The notes beneath the pieces were generated by a model that searched no databases, was not told the origin of the DNA, and saw only the letters and a program-made list of their open reading frames with translations. A stretch of 64,000 nt of DNA, taken from assembly GCA_958298945.1 (NCBI GenBank), contig OY282610.1, forward strand, positions 42,663,667 through 42,727,666, given 5' to 3'. The position numbers and the translations under genes are program-made. Shown here piece by piece: positions 43,281 to 54,344 of the stretch (position 1 is its first letter; every line of letters starts with the position of its first letter). The stretch comes from Atherix ibis. Lineage: Eukaryota; Arthropoda; Insecta; Diptera; Athericidae.

Positions 43281-44049
43281 GTATTAAAAGTTATTAATGC
43301 CCAAAAATGTATCAAAATACGTAAAAAATTTAGTGCATACCACTTAGACAACGGTGACAACGCATAGCAGGGTTATGAAAAAAATTATGGTATTTATGGT
43401 AAAGAAGCTATATCAAAATATGCTTTCGTTCTTGAAATTTCGATGATCCCCTCTCTTGTCGGCCAATTACTAAAACAGTGACGAAATTCTCGAAAAAATT
43501 GAGCAAGTCATGACATAGTTTATGAATTAAGCATTTATCATCAAACTATTTCAAACCATTTGTGAAAGGCTAGGTTCAAAGAGGAACTCAATATTTGGTT
43601 GCCTCATGAATGGAATGTGAAAAACAAGATCAGCAGTATGCTGGTAAAGCGCAATGAAATCGTGCCATTTATGAGGTAAATAATAATAAGCAATAAAAAT
43701 TAGATATAATATGAGAATATTGTTTAAAAAAGGTAATACACAATTTCAAAGCCAATTTCATTGTGTGTATGGTGAGACAAGAAGAGAATTGTTCATTATG
43801 AACTGCTACCGTTCCGTTAAACTGTTAATTCGGTACTGCTCAATGAGCAACTTAGAGATAACTGTACGTGATTAAGAAAAAATGTCCAGAATGGATCAAA
43901 AGGAACGGTGTCGTCTTCCACCATGATCAAAAGAGCCTTCCTATTTTATTTTTTTATTTTTTAATTTAAATGTTATCTACAACTACTTATGCTAGTAACA
44001 AGCAGATTGTTTACGGAAATATACAAGGACATGAAGACATGTGGAGGAA

Positions 44050-46529
44050 AACACCCATCGACGTTACCTCTAGAATAGGGTAATTTTATTTTTTAATTTT
44101 AGAGAATCTCTCGGCCATCGCCGTTTTAAACGTCGATGGGTGTATACTGGAAGGGTGGGAGTGAAAAGTTCTCTTCCTAAAGGATTAGAGTGGAAGGATA
44201 GATGCGAATGGAATTTTTTATATCGGGAGATGCATAGTTCACGAACAAATGGAACATTTAGGTCACGGTGGATAACAGTGTTTCGCACATAAAAGGGGGC
44301 ATTGACAATTTTACGAAGGATTCGGGATTGTAGGGATTGGATTGGAAGGGAGTTGGAATGTTTAGTCGAACCACAAAGTTCTAGACCATATGTCCATATT
44401 GGTTTCAGAGCCGTATTGTATAGTAATAGTTTACTTGTTGTTGTAAGTTTTGATTTACTGTCTAGGAGACGTAATAATTGTTTGTATCGTCCGTTAAGTT
44501 CACGTCTTTTAGTTTTCGTATGAAGGTTCCAGGTTAACCGTTTGTCGAATATAAGTCCAAGGTAACGTACGCTATTCTTGTGGAAGAATACTGCCGTTTA
44601 GGGTTATGTCGGGAATTTGTTCTCGGCAGAGTGTGAAAGTTACATGAGCAGATTTTTGCTCATTTACCTTCACTCTCCACCATTTGAACCAAGTTTCTAA
44701 GGAGTGGATATGGTTCTGTAGGATACTAATGACTGTGGAAGGATCTTTGTGATGTGTCAGGATGGCTGTATCGTCAGCATATGTTGCCGTTAGAATGTTG
44801 TTGTGGTAAGGAATGTCATGGGTATAAATTTTATAAAGGATAGGACCTAGGATACTTCCTTGAGGGACACCGGCGGAAATTGAATAAATGTCAGAGTACT
44901 CAATATTACCAGCTTCCTGAAAATATCGGTCTGAGAGATAAGATTTAAGGATGTGGAAATAACCCGAGGGTAGGACTCGCTGCAACTTCCAAAGTAATCC
45001 AGGGTGTCAAGAAATGTCAAGAAACACGCCTGGGCAGTATTCCTTTCGCTCTAGCGAACACGCTATGTAGTCGACTACGCGATGACACTGCTGGATAGTG
45101 GAATGCTCTGGTCGAAATCCAAACTGATGCTGAGGAATGACACCCTCGGCTTCAAAAATGCGATAAAGGCGTTTTAGGATTAATTTTTCTAGGATTTTTG
45201 ATAACATGGGAAGGAGGCTTATAGGTCTATATGAGGTAGGAAGATTTTTGGGCTTATTGGGTTTTGGGATCATCTTAATTATGGAAAACTTCCACAGGGA
45301 AGGAAAAAATGATGTGCGGAGGATACTTATAAGAACGAGGTTTTTTTTGGAAATTTGCGTCAGGATTTCTGAAGTTATTAGGTTATATCCTGGGGCTTTT
45401 TTATTGGAAAGGTGTTCTATTGTGAATTTAACTTCGGAAGGAGTGAAAAACTTAAGAGGTGGACGTATGGGCAACTGAGTTGATATTTGTCGGAATATTT
45501 GTTCGTCATGCAGAATGTCTTGGACATCTTCGTGATGTTTAAAGATGTTTTCTAAGTGTTTGCCGAAGATTTCGGCTTTCTGTTTATCTGTTTTTGCCCA
45601 GGTTCCGTCGGTATTCCGGAGCGGGTGTGTAGCTGTTTTGTATTTGAGAATTCGTCGGGTAGCTGTCCAGAGTGATTTATTAGTTGTCAGTGATTCTGTG
45701 TATTCAGTAAATCGTTCGTTGTTATAATTAATTATTTCTTGTTTCAGTTTTCGTTGTAGTTGGTTCAGTTTTTCTTCTCATTTGGCATTCTTGAACGTTG
45801 CCACTAGGCCCTGGCTCGACGTTTCTCGCTTATCAAGCTGCGAATTTTTTGCGGAAGATTATAGTCATGTTCTCGTATGGTGGGTTTGTTATGAGTTATG
45901 TGGGCGTTAGTGATTGAGTTCTGTATGCAAACAGTGAAGTCGTTTACGGCATCATCTATTTCTTGAACGTTCTTAAGGCTTTGTTGTAAATGAATCTGTT
46001 GGTCTAAGTTCTGTCTAAAAATGTCCCAATCAACTTTCCCATTTACAAGTTTGGCAGGATAGGATTTTAAGGAAGGAGAAGTGTCTAGTGTTAGGAGAAC
46101 AGGGGAATGGTCGGAATTCAGGTCAAGGAGTGTATCTATGGAAGTATTAATGGAATGTATGGGTGTGGTTATGAAATAGTCTAGAATATCGGGAAGGTTT
46201 CTGGCACTGGTCGGCCAATATGTGGGCGTGGGAGGAGATAGGACCTCAAGAGTGGTATGGGAGAGGAGTTTTTGGAGAATCTTTCCTCGGGGATTCGAAA
46301 CACGGCAACCCCATTTAGGGTGCATGGCATTAAAATCTCCTCCCGCGATGAAGGATTTTCCAATTGATTTGAGGAAGGAATCAAATTGTATGGGAGTTAA
46401 TTTTTTATTTGGAGGACAATAAACAGTTGCAACGTTAAAGGTAAAGGATTTACATTGAAGGGTAATAACTATTGACTGAAGGGATTCGGTGGCAGTTTGT
46501 GAGTGGAAGGAATGATTTAAGGAAAAAAT
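44050..46529 (-). pseudogene. Jockey endonuclease-reverse transcriptase ORF, broken
   Basis: From the right: apurinic-type endonuclease (TVYCPPNKKLTPIQFDSF, FIAGGDFNAMHPKWGCR, NLPDILDYFI, DLNSDHSPVLLTLD), open to 45804. After a frameshift a pre-RT linker follows. RT in 45474-45007: EVKFTIEHLSNKKAPGYNLI, IIKMIPKPNKPKNLPTSYRP, HQFGFRPEHSTIQQCHRVVD, then CPGVFLDIS followed by a small deletion and stop (missing the AFDRVW part). RT continues in 44985-44572: AGVPQGSILGPILYKIYTHD, the intact active site ATYADDTAILT, and WWRVKVNEQKSAHVTFTLC. A C-terminal segment 44288-44070 reads NTVIHRDLNVPFV and THRRLKRRWPRD. Four or more lesions. No RNase H, as expected for Jockey. Confidence 0.9.
44051..44143. 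repeat. 15-base inverted repeat near the J3 3' end
   Basis: acacccatcgacgtt (44051-44065) and its exact reverse complement (44129-44143). The right arm is Jockey coding sequence (THRRLK); the left arm lies beyond the point where J3 ceases to match J2. Confidence 0.85.
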
Positions 46530-46741
46530 AGCCTTCCTGAAAAGTTTTAATGCATCCACCGTATAGCCCAGACATATCAGCCCTAGACTACCATTTGTTT
46601 CGATCTCTGAAGAACTCTATTAATAGAACCAAGTTGGCTTCTAGAGAGTTTTGTGAAAACCACTTGATTAAATTTTATAACCTGATATAAGCATCTCTAT
46701 TTTACTCAGAAAACACCACGAACTTTTTCGACTAACCAATA

Positions 46742-47089
46742 TTTTATATCTTAAATATTGTATGTTATAATTTCATGTACTGAAATGTGAATTCTAAGCG
46801 CTTGACGACTATTTATAACACCAAATAGTCAGCCATTTAAGTACTAAGCGTATCCAGTGGTATTTGTGCCCATCAAATCTAGAAGATAAATGTTCTTTAA
46901 AAAATTTATCATGCAAGCTATTTTTAGATGTTCTCTTCCCAAATAGTTTATTCTTTAAATTATGGACACAAAAAAAATACTTAAATTCAACTAGTGGTAT
47001 ATGATTGAAAAAGTTAATTAATATTTTCAAAGTGTACAAATATAAGTTAAATAAGAATCAATTATTTAAAGAAAACAAAATCTTTTATT
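46742..47089. other. AT-rich DNA
   Basis: No gene recognised. Confidence 0.5.
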
Positions 47090-48490
47090 TTCACTTTAAG
47101 CTTGAATTCGAAACACAGAACTATCAATAAGAAATGCTAAGGAACAATAAAACAAAAACCAAGTATTCTTAAACATGTATTGTAAGAGCAAAAATAAAAC
47201 TACATGTGAGGGAGAGAAAATAATATTATCTTCAAAACGGTTTTTGGTAGTAGTAAGATCAAATTCCTTATAGCTACAAACAAAAATGCATATATGGTTC
47301 ATTGGCTCGTGTAAGCCATAGTTAGATGTAAAAGAATTAACGTGTAGAATAGACAGTCTTCTTAAGTTATAATTCAGCAACCTAAACAAAACCCTACTTG
47401 TTAGTGCCGGGCAGTCAATTATCAAATTTAAAAGCTGGTGAATGAAAATTAAATCAGCAACTTTGCGTCTTTTCTACAGTATAGGCATTTGAAGCTACTT
47501 GAGCCATTAAAAAATATGAGTACTATCAAAAAGACGACCAAACTTCAGCTGCATACTCCAGAAAAGATCTAACTAAGGAACAATATAAGTGCACGGAGGT
47601 ATTAACACAGGTAAGTTCTCTCGACCAACGCTTTATAAAGCCTAAAACTTAAAAACTTTTTAATAAAAAAAAAAATTTTATACCATCCGCAAATATTAAA
47701 ATTTCGGAGTTCTTACTTTAACAATGTCATCAATGGCAAGAATAAAAAGTAATGGGAGAAAATGGCTACCCTGCGGAATACCAGTAAGTTCTTTAAAAAA
47801 TTTTGATAAACATGTGCGAAAAGACACATTATCAGATAAGTAATGAGCTAAACCCATCAAGAAGAATTGGAGGCAATCCCAATTTTCTTTGGTTTGAACA
47901 AAATAATCGAGTAAGGAATTTTGTCAATTCCAGAGATAAGAAACATGAGATTACAAGAAATCAAGAACGGCGGATAATAGTCATCAATAGTAGAGAAATT
48001 GTGCGCAGCTGAATTGACCAAAGTACTACCTGGCTCTGAAGAAAAGATCCAACTGTCTACCCATAACATTACCGTTGTTACATATTTGGTGCAAGCCTAT
48101 AAGAGTAACAGCATCGAGGAACTTAGATTCCCTCACAGTCATCCGGATTCATTACCCATTGGATATTGGGTAAGTTAAAATCCCCTAAAAGAATGATTTC
48201 ATCTTCAGGATTCGTCAAGTTATTACATATATAATCTAAGCTTAATATAGTAAGATCAAACAAACTACGACTTTCATTATCACTAAAACCTGTAGAGTTA
48301 CACTAGGTGGAATATAAACAGACATCAAGTAGAGCTTGCACCTCTCCAAAAAAAAAAAAAAACTCTGACCACTAAGAGCTAGATCAGTTGTGTATCAGAA
48401 AAAGACGGTATTTCAACTAAACTGCTGTTTAAGTACGATTTAAATGGAATAAGCAATAACAAAACCACTACACCCCCCCCCCCAAAGGGG
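47090..48490 (-). mobile_element. Second Jockey/BS-like LINE, decayed
   Basis: A minus-strand non-LTR element different from J1-J4. From the right: endonuclease remains (SGQSFFFFFGEVQALLDVCL in a damaged frame; ILLGDFNLPNIQWVMNPDD near 48150-48210; FLDAVTLIGLHQICNNGNVM near 48060-48130), RT palm remains near 47700-47830 (GIPQGSHFLPLLFILAIDDI, then a degenerate FAD-type site), and a typical C-terminus near 47300-47440 (CPALTSRVLFRLLNYNLRRL and NYGLHEPMNHICI). Length about 1.4 kb, so large internal parts are missing. Short frames at 47096-47425 and 47857-48069 belong to it. Confidence 0.75.
48472..48483. repeat. Poly-C tract
   Basis: A run of 12 C, unusual in this AT-rich region, followed by aaagggg. 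Confidence 0.9.
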
Positions 48491-48564
48491 AAAAAATTCA
48501 CAATATTTCAGTCAGTATTGAACTTATTACGAAATCAGTTTTGATAATTTTGCCAACTTCCTTC

Positions 48565-49371
48565 AAATATTCATAAAAGTAATTTCTTTCTTTTCCAACA
48601 GAGGACTTAATTGCATTTTTTCACAACCAACTTCACACTTAAGCCGTTTAATCATATGACAGCTGACATAGAAAGGCTTGCTTGTGAAAAACAGTATTTT
48701 TCGGCACATTTTACTTTTTTACTATAGAAAAGATAAAAATGCGGTTCAAGCAAGAAAAAAATTATCCGATTTGTATGGAGAAGATGCGTTAAGTAAGACT
48801 TCGAAAGCCAATATTCATCAAAAAAGTTTATGCTATTTGTTTGGTGGGATTTCAAAGGAATAGTTTATTTCGAGCTTCTACCGAGTAATACAACGATCAA
48901 TTCTAAAGTGTACTGTCATCAGTTGGACAAATTCCATAAATCACTTAAAGGAAAAATGCCAGAATTGGTCAATAGGAAAGGTATAGTGTTCCAACAGGAT
49001 AATGCGAAACAACATACAAGTTTGACCATTCGTCAAAAGCTTTTAGTGCTTGGATGCAATATACTGCCATACCCACCATACTCTCCAGACCTAAAATCTT
49101 CCGATTATCTTTTGTTCTGGTCTGTACAAAATTTTTTAGATCGTAAAACGTTTAATTCAAATGAGGAGGTCAAAAATCACTTGGATCAGTTTTTTGCCAG
49201 CAAAGATCAAAAAAATTATACGCGTGGAATCTTGCTACTGCCAGAAAGTTGGCAAAGGGTATTAGATCAGACTGGACTATATTTAATTAAATAAAATATT
49301 AAATCACTAGAAGAAAATCGTCTTTCATTTTAATAAAAAAAAAAAACGAAACTACTTCCCGGACAACCCAA
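48565..49371 (+). mobile_element. Mariner mar-M2, internally deleted
   Basis: Plus-strand mar-M copy. Right end TTGGGTTGTCCGGGAAGTAG (inverted) followed by TA at 49372-49373. The left end is only partly recognisable (aaagtaatttc near 48577). The start region reads IFRHILLFYYRKDKNAVQAR and KKLSDLYGEDALSKTSKANI: the jump after GED removes most of the helix-turn-helix and the first catalytic Asp. Confidence 0.85.
48830..49294 (+). pseudogene. Mariner transposase C-terminal two-thirds (mar-M2)
   Basis: The frame at 48830-49294 carries WWDFKGIVYFELLPSNTTIN, KMPELVNRKGIVFQQDNAKQ (second Asp in QQDNAKQH), YPPYSPDLKSSDYLLFWSVQ (third Asp, 34 residues on), NEEVKNHLDQFFASK and ends LDQTGLYLIK with TAA. 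The preceding short frame (48678-48863) supplies the N-terminal residue of the deleted protein, one base out of phase at KANIHQK. The first catalytic Asp is gone, so it is inactive. Confidence 0.88.
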
Positions 49372-49424
49372 TATAATAAGATTTGATTAATAGTAAAAAC
49401 TTTTTTGTAATAAAGAAAGAGGGC

Positions 49425-49618
49425 TTCAAAAACCACTTGATTAATCATTTTAACCAGAAACCACAAAAGTTCTATACAGTTTGAATCATGACTCTACCCC
49501 AAAAATGCCAAAACATTATCGATAATATTGCAAAATATTTGGTTTGAATGAATTGATTCTAACACTCTGATTTAAGGAGCTTAGTTTTATTCAAAAAACG
49601 CCACGAACTTTTTCGACT
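49425..49618 (+). mobile_element. Mariner mar-E2, 3' end fragment
   Basis: Reads GFKNHLINHFNQKPQKFYTV, IMTLPQKCQNIIDNIAKYLV and ends near cgaactttttcgacta, the same terminal repeat as mar-E1. Only the last 200 bases of the element remain. Confidence 0.75.
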
Positions 49619-49619
49619 A

Positions 49620-50910
49620 AGTTTAAAATTTTTTAAATATTATTTTATTTGGTTTTCTTTCTAATGGCAAATAGAGAAATGAAAATTATGAAAAAAAAGA
49701 AGAAAATTATAATAATAATAAAAATTAATTTGTTTGCCGGCCAACTTTTAAATCAATAATTACCAACCCCTCTCCCATTTCTCCCTTAGTCAATAATCAT
49801 TTATATTCGTAATTGCATAAAAAAAAATTCAATATTGGCTATTTTTCCGTGCATTACGATTCCAATTCGCCAGCGAATATATTCATGAGTTCTTCGTTAT
49901 CGTGCAGTCTATGATTTTTTAATTAAACTTTATCAATTATGTATTTGAACTTAGATAGTTATTCATAAGAAATTGTTGATTGCTAATATTCTATCAGAGA
50001 TTTTAATTAAGTCGTCTTTTGTTATTTCTGTTGCTGTGTTGTGGTTGTTTTTTGTTTTTTTGCTTGCATAGAAAAATATTTTTAACTTTATATTATTATA
50101 GTAAGATTACATCAGCATCATTGCTTACCTTATTTCGTAGGCTTATCAGCTTGAAGTTTGCTTATGTATTAAAAGTTTATTTTATTATTTATCATTATTG
50201 GTATTAGGCAATAAAAAAAAAACGTAATATATTAAAATAAATTTTGCATAATACTATTGGTTGATTTTTGTTTTGTTTTCAATGATGATAAACAAATTGC
50301 TAAATTGGGGATTATTTCCAAGTATCTGATGACTTAATTAACGTCTGTTTGTAAGTAAATGAATTTTATTGTATCTGCTAAAAAAAAAAACAGCATCTCA
50401 TGGGGGACTGTTTTTTACAATAAATAATTCATGACTCGATTATTTATATTTTGCATAAAAAAAGTTTTTCTTTTTCTATACAGAAAATATGATTGTTAAT
50501 TTTATAATATGAAGATTTAATAAAAGAAAAAATTTTTTTTTTTGTAATAAATTAAAGTTTGCATTTGGAGAATTTATAAGACCTCCTCGGCTAATAGTGA
50601 ACGAACATCATTTTAAGGTCTTTTTTCAATAACAATTTTTTTCTTATATCTAAACAATTCAGTTTTTTATGTTTGTAGTTATAAACAGTTTATTGGAAAA
50701 AAAATCAGAAATAATTTTATTTATTTTAAGCATTTTAAATTATTTATTTTCTTATGGATTTTACGCCTTTGAATATATTAGGTTAGCTAAAATATAAAAA
50801 AAATCCCCTTTCGGTGTAGTAATTGTAAAATTTAATAAAAAGCTTTAATAAGAAGGTATACATATAGAAGGTGTTTGAAGAAGAATAATGAGAAGATAGT
50901 TTTGAATTAT
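49620..50910. other. Very AT-rich DNA
   Basis: About 1.3 kb of A/T-rich sequence with homopolymer runs. A 62-codon frame at 50019-50207 is Leu/Phe-rich and I regard it as chance. Confidence 0.5.
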
Positions 50911-50911
50911 T

Positions 50912-52050
50912 ATTTACTTCGGGAAGTAATTTCGTTGTTTTTTTTTATAAAAATTAAAGACGATTTTCTTATAGTGAATTAATATTTTATTTAATTAAAT
51001 ATTGTCCAGTCTGATCTAATACCCTTTGCCATCTTTCTAGCAGTAGCATGATTTCACGCTCATAAAATTTTTGTACTTTGCTGGCAAAAAACTGATCCAA
51101 GTGATTTTTGACCTCCTCATTTGAATTGAAGATTTTACGATCTAAAAAAATTTGTACAGACCAGAACAAATAATAATCGGAAGGTGCTAGGTCTGGATAG
51201 TATGGTGGGTATGGCAGTATATTCCATTCAAGCTCTGAAAGCTTTTGCCAAGTGGTCAAATTAGTATGTTGTTTCGCATTATCCTGTTGGAATACTATAC
51301 CTTTCCTATTGACCTATTCTGGCCTTTTTTCTTTAAGTGAATTATTCAATTTGTTCAACTGAAGACAGTATACTTCAGAATTGATCGTTGTGTAGCTCGG
51401 TAGAAGCTCAAAATAAACGATTCCTTTCAAATCCCACCAAACAGATAGTATAATCTTTTTTTGATGAATATTTGCTTTCGAAATTCTTTGATCCGGTTCA
51501 TCTTTTCTACTCCCGGATCTTTTCCGCTTAACATTGTTGTAGACAACCCATTTCTCGTCCCTTATAATAATACGCTTCAAAAATGGATCATTTTCTTGAT
51601 GTTTGAGAAGCAAATAACAAACGTCAATGCGACGGCACAAATTTTTTTCCGTAAGAAGATGAGGAACCCATATGAGATTAAACTTAGCCATTTTAAATGA
51701 TCATGAACGATCGTATTCGATAAATTTAGTCTCTCAGCGATTTTAAGAGTTGTTGTTCGCCGGTTTGCATCAATTAATACCTTTATTGTGGTCTTCATCA
51801 GCTTCAACTGGCCTTCCAGAACGTGGTGCATCTTCGAGATCAAAATTGCCGGATCGAAGTTTTGGCACTGGCGCTCTCTTAATACACCTTTTTCATATGC
51901 ATCGGATAGTTTTTTTCTTGCTTGAACAGCATTTTTATATTTTCTTTAGTAAAAAAGTAAAATATGCCAAAATTGCTGTTTTTCATTTTCCATATTTAAA
52001 AGAGAATCAACCAAAAACTATTGTGCAGAATCAATCGATATGTGGTTTCA
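50912..52050 (-). mobile_element. Mariner mar-M3, nearly complete, right end missing
   Basis: Minus-strand mar-M copy with its 3' terminus at the left (GGGAAGTAATTTCGTTG near 50920-50937, outermost bases changed). The 5' untranslated part (gaatcaaccaaaaact, 52003-52018) is present, but no right terminal repeat is found. It is the most complete mar-M copy. Confidence 0.85.
50987..51993 (-). pseudogene. Mariner transposase (mar-M3), frameshifts
   Basis: From the right: start near 51993 or 51986, then NAVQARKKLSDAYEKGVLRE in a shifted frame; LMKTTIKVLIDANRRTTTLK and IAERLNLSNTIVHDHLKWL (helix-turn-helix); frame change; FNLIWVPHLLTEKNLCRRID; first Asp in IIRDEKWVVYNN; WWDLKGIVYFELLPSYTTIN and LKEKRPE; a frame break near 51313; second Asp in FQQDNAKQH; YPPYYPDLAPSDYYLFWSVQ (third Asp, 34 residues from the second); LDQTGQYLIK and stop at 50987. 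All three catalytic Asp are still present, unlike mar-M1 and mar-M2, but three or more indels break the frame. Confidence 0.88.
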
Positions 52051-52059
52051 AAAGTTAAA

Positions 52060-53640
52060 GAAATTCTGAATTTTATGGGATACAATTTTTTAAATTTTTG
52101 CTCTAGATCTACTGTGGGACTTTTTTATAAAAGTTTCTCGAATAATGAAGTCACTTCAAAGTGATGAGATGACTAAGAGTATCACTAAGAACGATATGGC
52201 CTTACTGTGAACTGTCACCAACAAATCTTGTACGTGTGTCTTCCCACACATTTAAACCCTATCCGGTAACTATGCTACCCCCTATAGAGCGTGATAAGTG
52301 AAGATGTATTTTTAGTGCGTTACGGATCAACGATGTGCCATCAAATTTTGTATTAAGTTTGGCGAGTTTAACATATGAAAAGTTTCTACGAGCTTATAGG
52401 GAATATTTTTTATCAAAAACGCAAAAATCATTTTTGTTGGGCTGCTCGGTGGAAGATAAACCCCACTCAAAGTAGTTTTCAACTTTAAAAACTGATAAAA
52501 ATGTACAATATTTTATTCAGTTTTTAAGGTTGTAGTCCTGACTGATCTCTTTTTCTGAGAAAGCGTTCTTCGTGTTGGCTCGGACACTGTAGGCGTTTGA
52601 ATGTACCAGCATTTAAAGGGTCATCTTCATCAATGAGTATTTATTTGAAAAAGGATTCTTGTAGTTCCCCTACTCTCTAAAGAGCCCATTAAATTTTTTT
52701 TGTTCTTTAAAGTGCATCTTTTTGGTACTGTTTATACAGAATTATTCTGTTAGACACGCCTAATCAGCGGACATAGATTGACTATCTATCGCCAGCTGAC
52801 TAGATCCAGATAGTTGCACTCAGCATTTCCACTTTAACCTCCATTATCTCTTGGAATTATTGCTTAAATTGCATTATGCAGTTGAGCACTTAAACTATTG
52901 TAGTTGAGCATATACTCAACTCTGCTAAAGCCCATCAATTCCACACCATCAATTCTAAACCAATTCGTTCACTCACACTCTTTTTGATCCTTTACATTAA
53001 TTCCATTTTATTTGCCTCTTATGGCAAGTGGCCTCAGTTTGCCTACTCTACGATTTGCTTGTATTAACAAAACCTACCTATTTATTTCATGCATAAAGCA
53101 ATTAAGCAGTCCATCCGTAAAATCCTTATAAGTGAGCGGTCTCATTCAGTTGACCGCTCACTTCGCTTCCAATTCGTCACCACTTGTATTTTCATGTGGT
53201 CCTGCTACTTAACCAGCTACATCCAATACTGCTGCAACCATACTAACCCCACCATGGAGTGATGATGAGGAATAAAATAAATCCCGGGGTGATAGCATAT
53301 CTGGCATTCCTCACCACCACTTCTAGGACTATACGCCATATATGGGTATTAATCACAGCCAGCCCGTTTCATCCAAACGCAGCACACCTTGGCCGGTTTT
53401 CATTTTAAGAATACAATGTGGGTATTACTGTATCTAATACCAGGCAATGGGGACCACCAATATCCGAAGGTACGTCTGATATTGACGATTGGTCTTCCAG
53501 AAGTCAAACATTTTTGGGAGGTACTGTTGATAATATCCAAATAGTATAAACAAGATGCTGAAGACGATTCCAGGTGAAGACTTCCAGCTCTGCTACGAAA
53601 AATGGAACTAACACCTCCACGAAAAATGGAACTAACGATG
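52060..53640. other. Unassigned DNA with a possible LINE C-terminus
   Basis: Near 53010-53270 the plus strand reads FASYGKWPQFAYSTICLY and MHKAIKQSIRKILISERSHS, then SLRFQFVTTCIFM, which resembles the segment after RT in Jockey or CR1-type LINEs (Lys/Arg-rich stretch followed by a LTxxxLYI-type motif). This is weak. The rest is unrecognised. A 12-bp perfect hairpin with a 10-base loop lies at 53130-53163. Confidence 0.3.
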
Positions 53641-53642
53641 TA

Positions 53643-54342
53643 CGTGGTCTGTTGAAAAAGTATCGCGTATGTTGAATTTCCTCGGTTACGTACATTCGAT
53701 TTTAGATTTTTTGTGGCGTTATGTTGGTACTCATGTTCCTTACTTATGCCAACAAGTTCGGCCATCTTGAATGTTTAGTTAATTTTTGACAGCTGCTTTG
53801 CTTGCACGTGTTTTGGCTCGTCTTCGATTTTTGCCCATTATCGACCAAAAACATCATCGCATTAACATTGCTAAGGAGCTGTTGGACTCTGTCCGTGACG
53901 ATCCAAATTTGCTCCAGAGGGTCCATAACTGGTGACAAATCATGGGTTTATGGTTATGATGTAGAAACAAAGCTCAATCATCCCAATGGAACCTGCCACA
54001 CAAGCCAAGACCGTAAAAAGCGCGCCAAGTTCAGTCGAATGTGAAGGTTTTGCGAATTTTTGGCCAAAAACAATACACTTATAATGCCGCAGCCACCGCA
54101 TTTCCCAGATCTGGCCCCCTGGTGATTTTTTCTTGTTCCCAAATCAGATTCTTTGATCCATTTTTTGGAATGGGCAAAACTCGAAGACGAGCCAAAACAC
54201 GTGCAAGTAACGCAGCTGTCTAAAATTAACTGAAAATTCAAAATGGCCGAACTTGTTGGCATAATTAAGAGACATGAGTACCAACATAATGCCACAAAAA
54301 AATCGAAAATCAAAATTCGCGATACTTTTTGAACAGAGCTCT
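53643..54342 (+). mobile_element. Palindromic mariner derivative mar-P2
   Basis: A 700-bp element, TA on both sides (53641-53642, 54343-54344). Left arm 53643-53839 and right arm 54169-54342 are long inverted repeats of the mar-K 5' end (CGTGGTCTGTTGAAAAAGTA at the left). The middle reads in the plus direction: KELLDSVRDDPNLLQRV, a frame break, GLWL, a jump from VKVL to ILGQKQY, then PQPPHFPDLAPW. At 54140-54174 it switches through cagattctttgatccatttt into the inverted 5' arm, the same switch as in mar-P1 and mar-P3. Confidence 0.9.
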
Positions 54343-54344
54343 TA

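Larger units (their letters stand above)
43943..46529 (-). mobile_element. Jockey-type LINE J3, 5'-truncated
   Basis: A 2.6-kb minus-strand Jockey element with an A-rich 3' tail at its left end (attttatttttttatttttt on the plus strand) and a 5' truncation inside the endonuclease domain at its right end. The exact 9-bp duplication agccttcct flanks it. The 3' region matches J2. Composition is more GC-rich than the surroundings. Confidence 0.92.
43281..46739 (+). mobile_element. Mariner mar-E1, split by Jockey J3
   Basis: Plus-strand mariner in two pieces, 43281-43942 and 46539-46739. The left piece holds HTH remains and EILEKIEQV, YELSIYHQTISNHL, RFKEELNIWLPHEWNVKNKI, LVKRNEIVPF, then after a gap of sequence loss VWWDKKRIVHYELLPFR and FHHDQK (second Asp). 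The right piece holds LMHPPYSPDISALDYHLFRS (third Asp) and ends at the terminal repeat TTGGTTAGTCGAAAAAGTTC (inverted) followed by TA at 46740-46741. J3 sits between them with a 9-base target duplication (agccttcct at 43934-43942 and 46530-46538). Heavily decayed. Confidence 0.85.

Noticed and set aside
46222..46422. 66-codon plus-strand frame at the right part of J3
   Set aside because: Antisense to the Jockey endonuclease domain.
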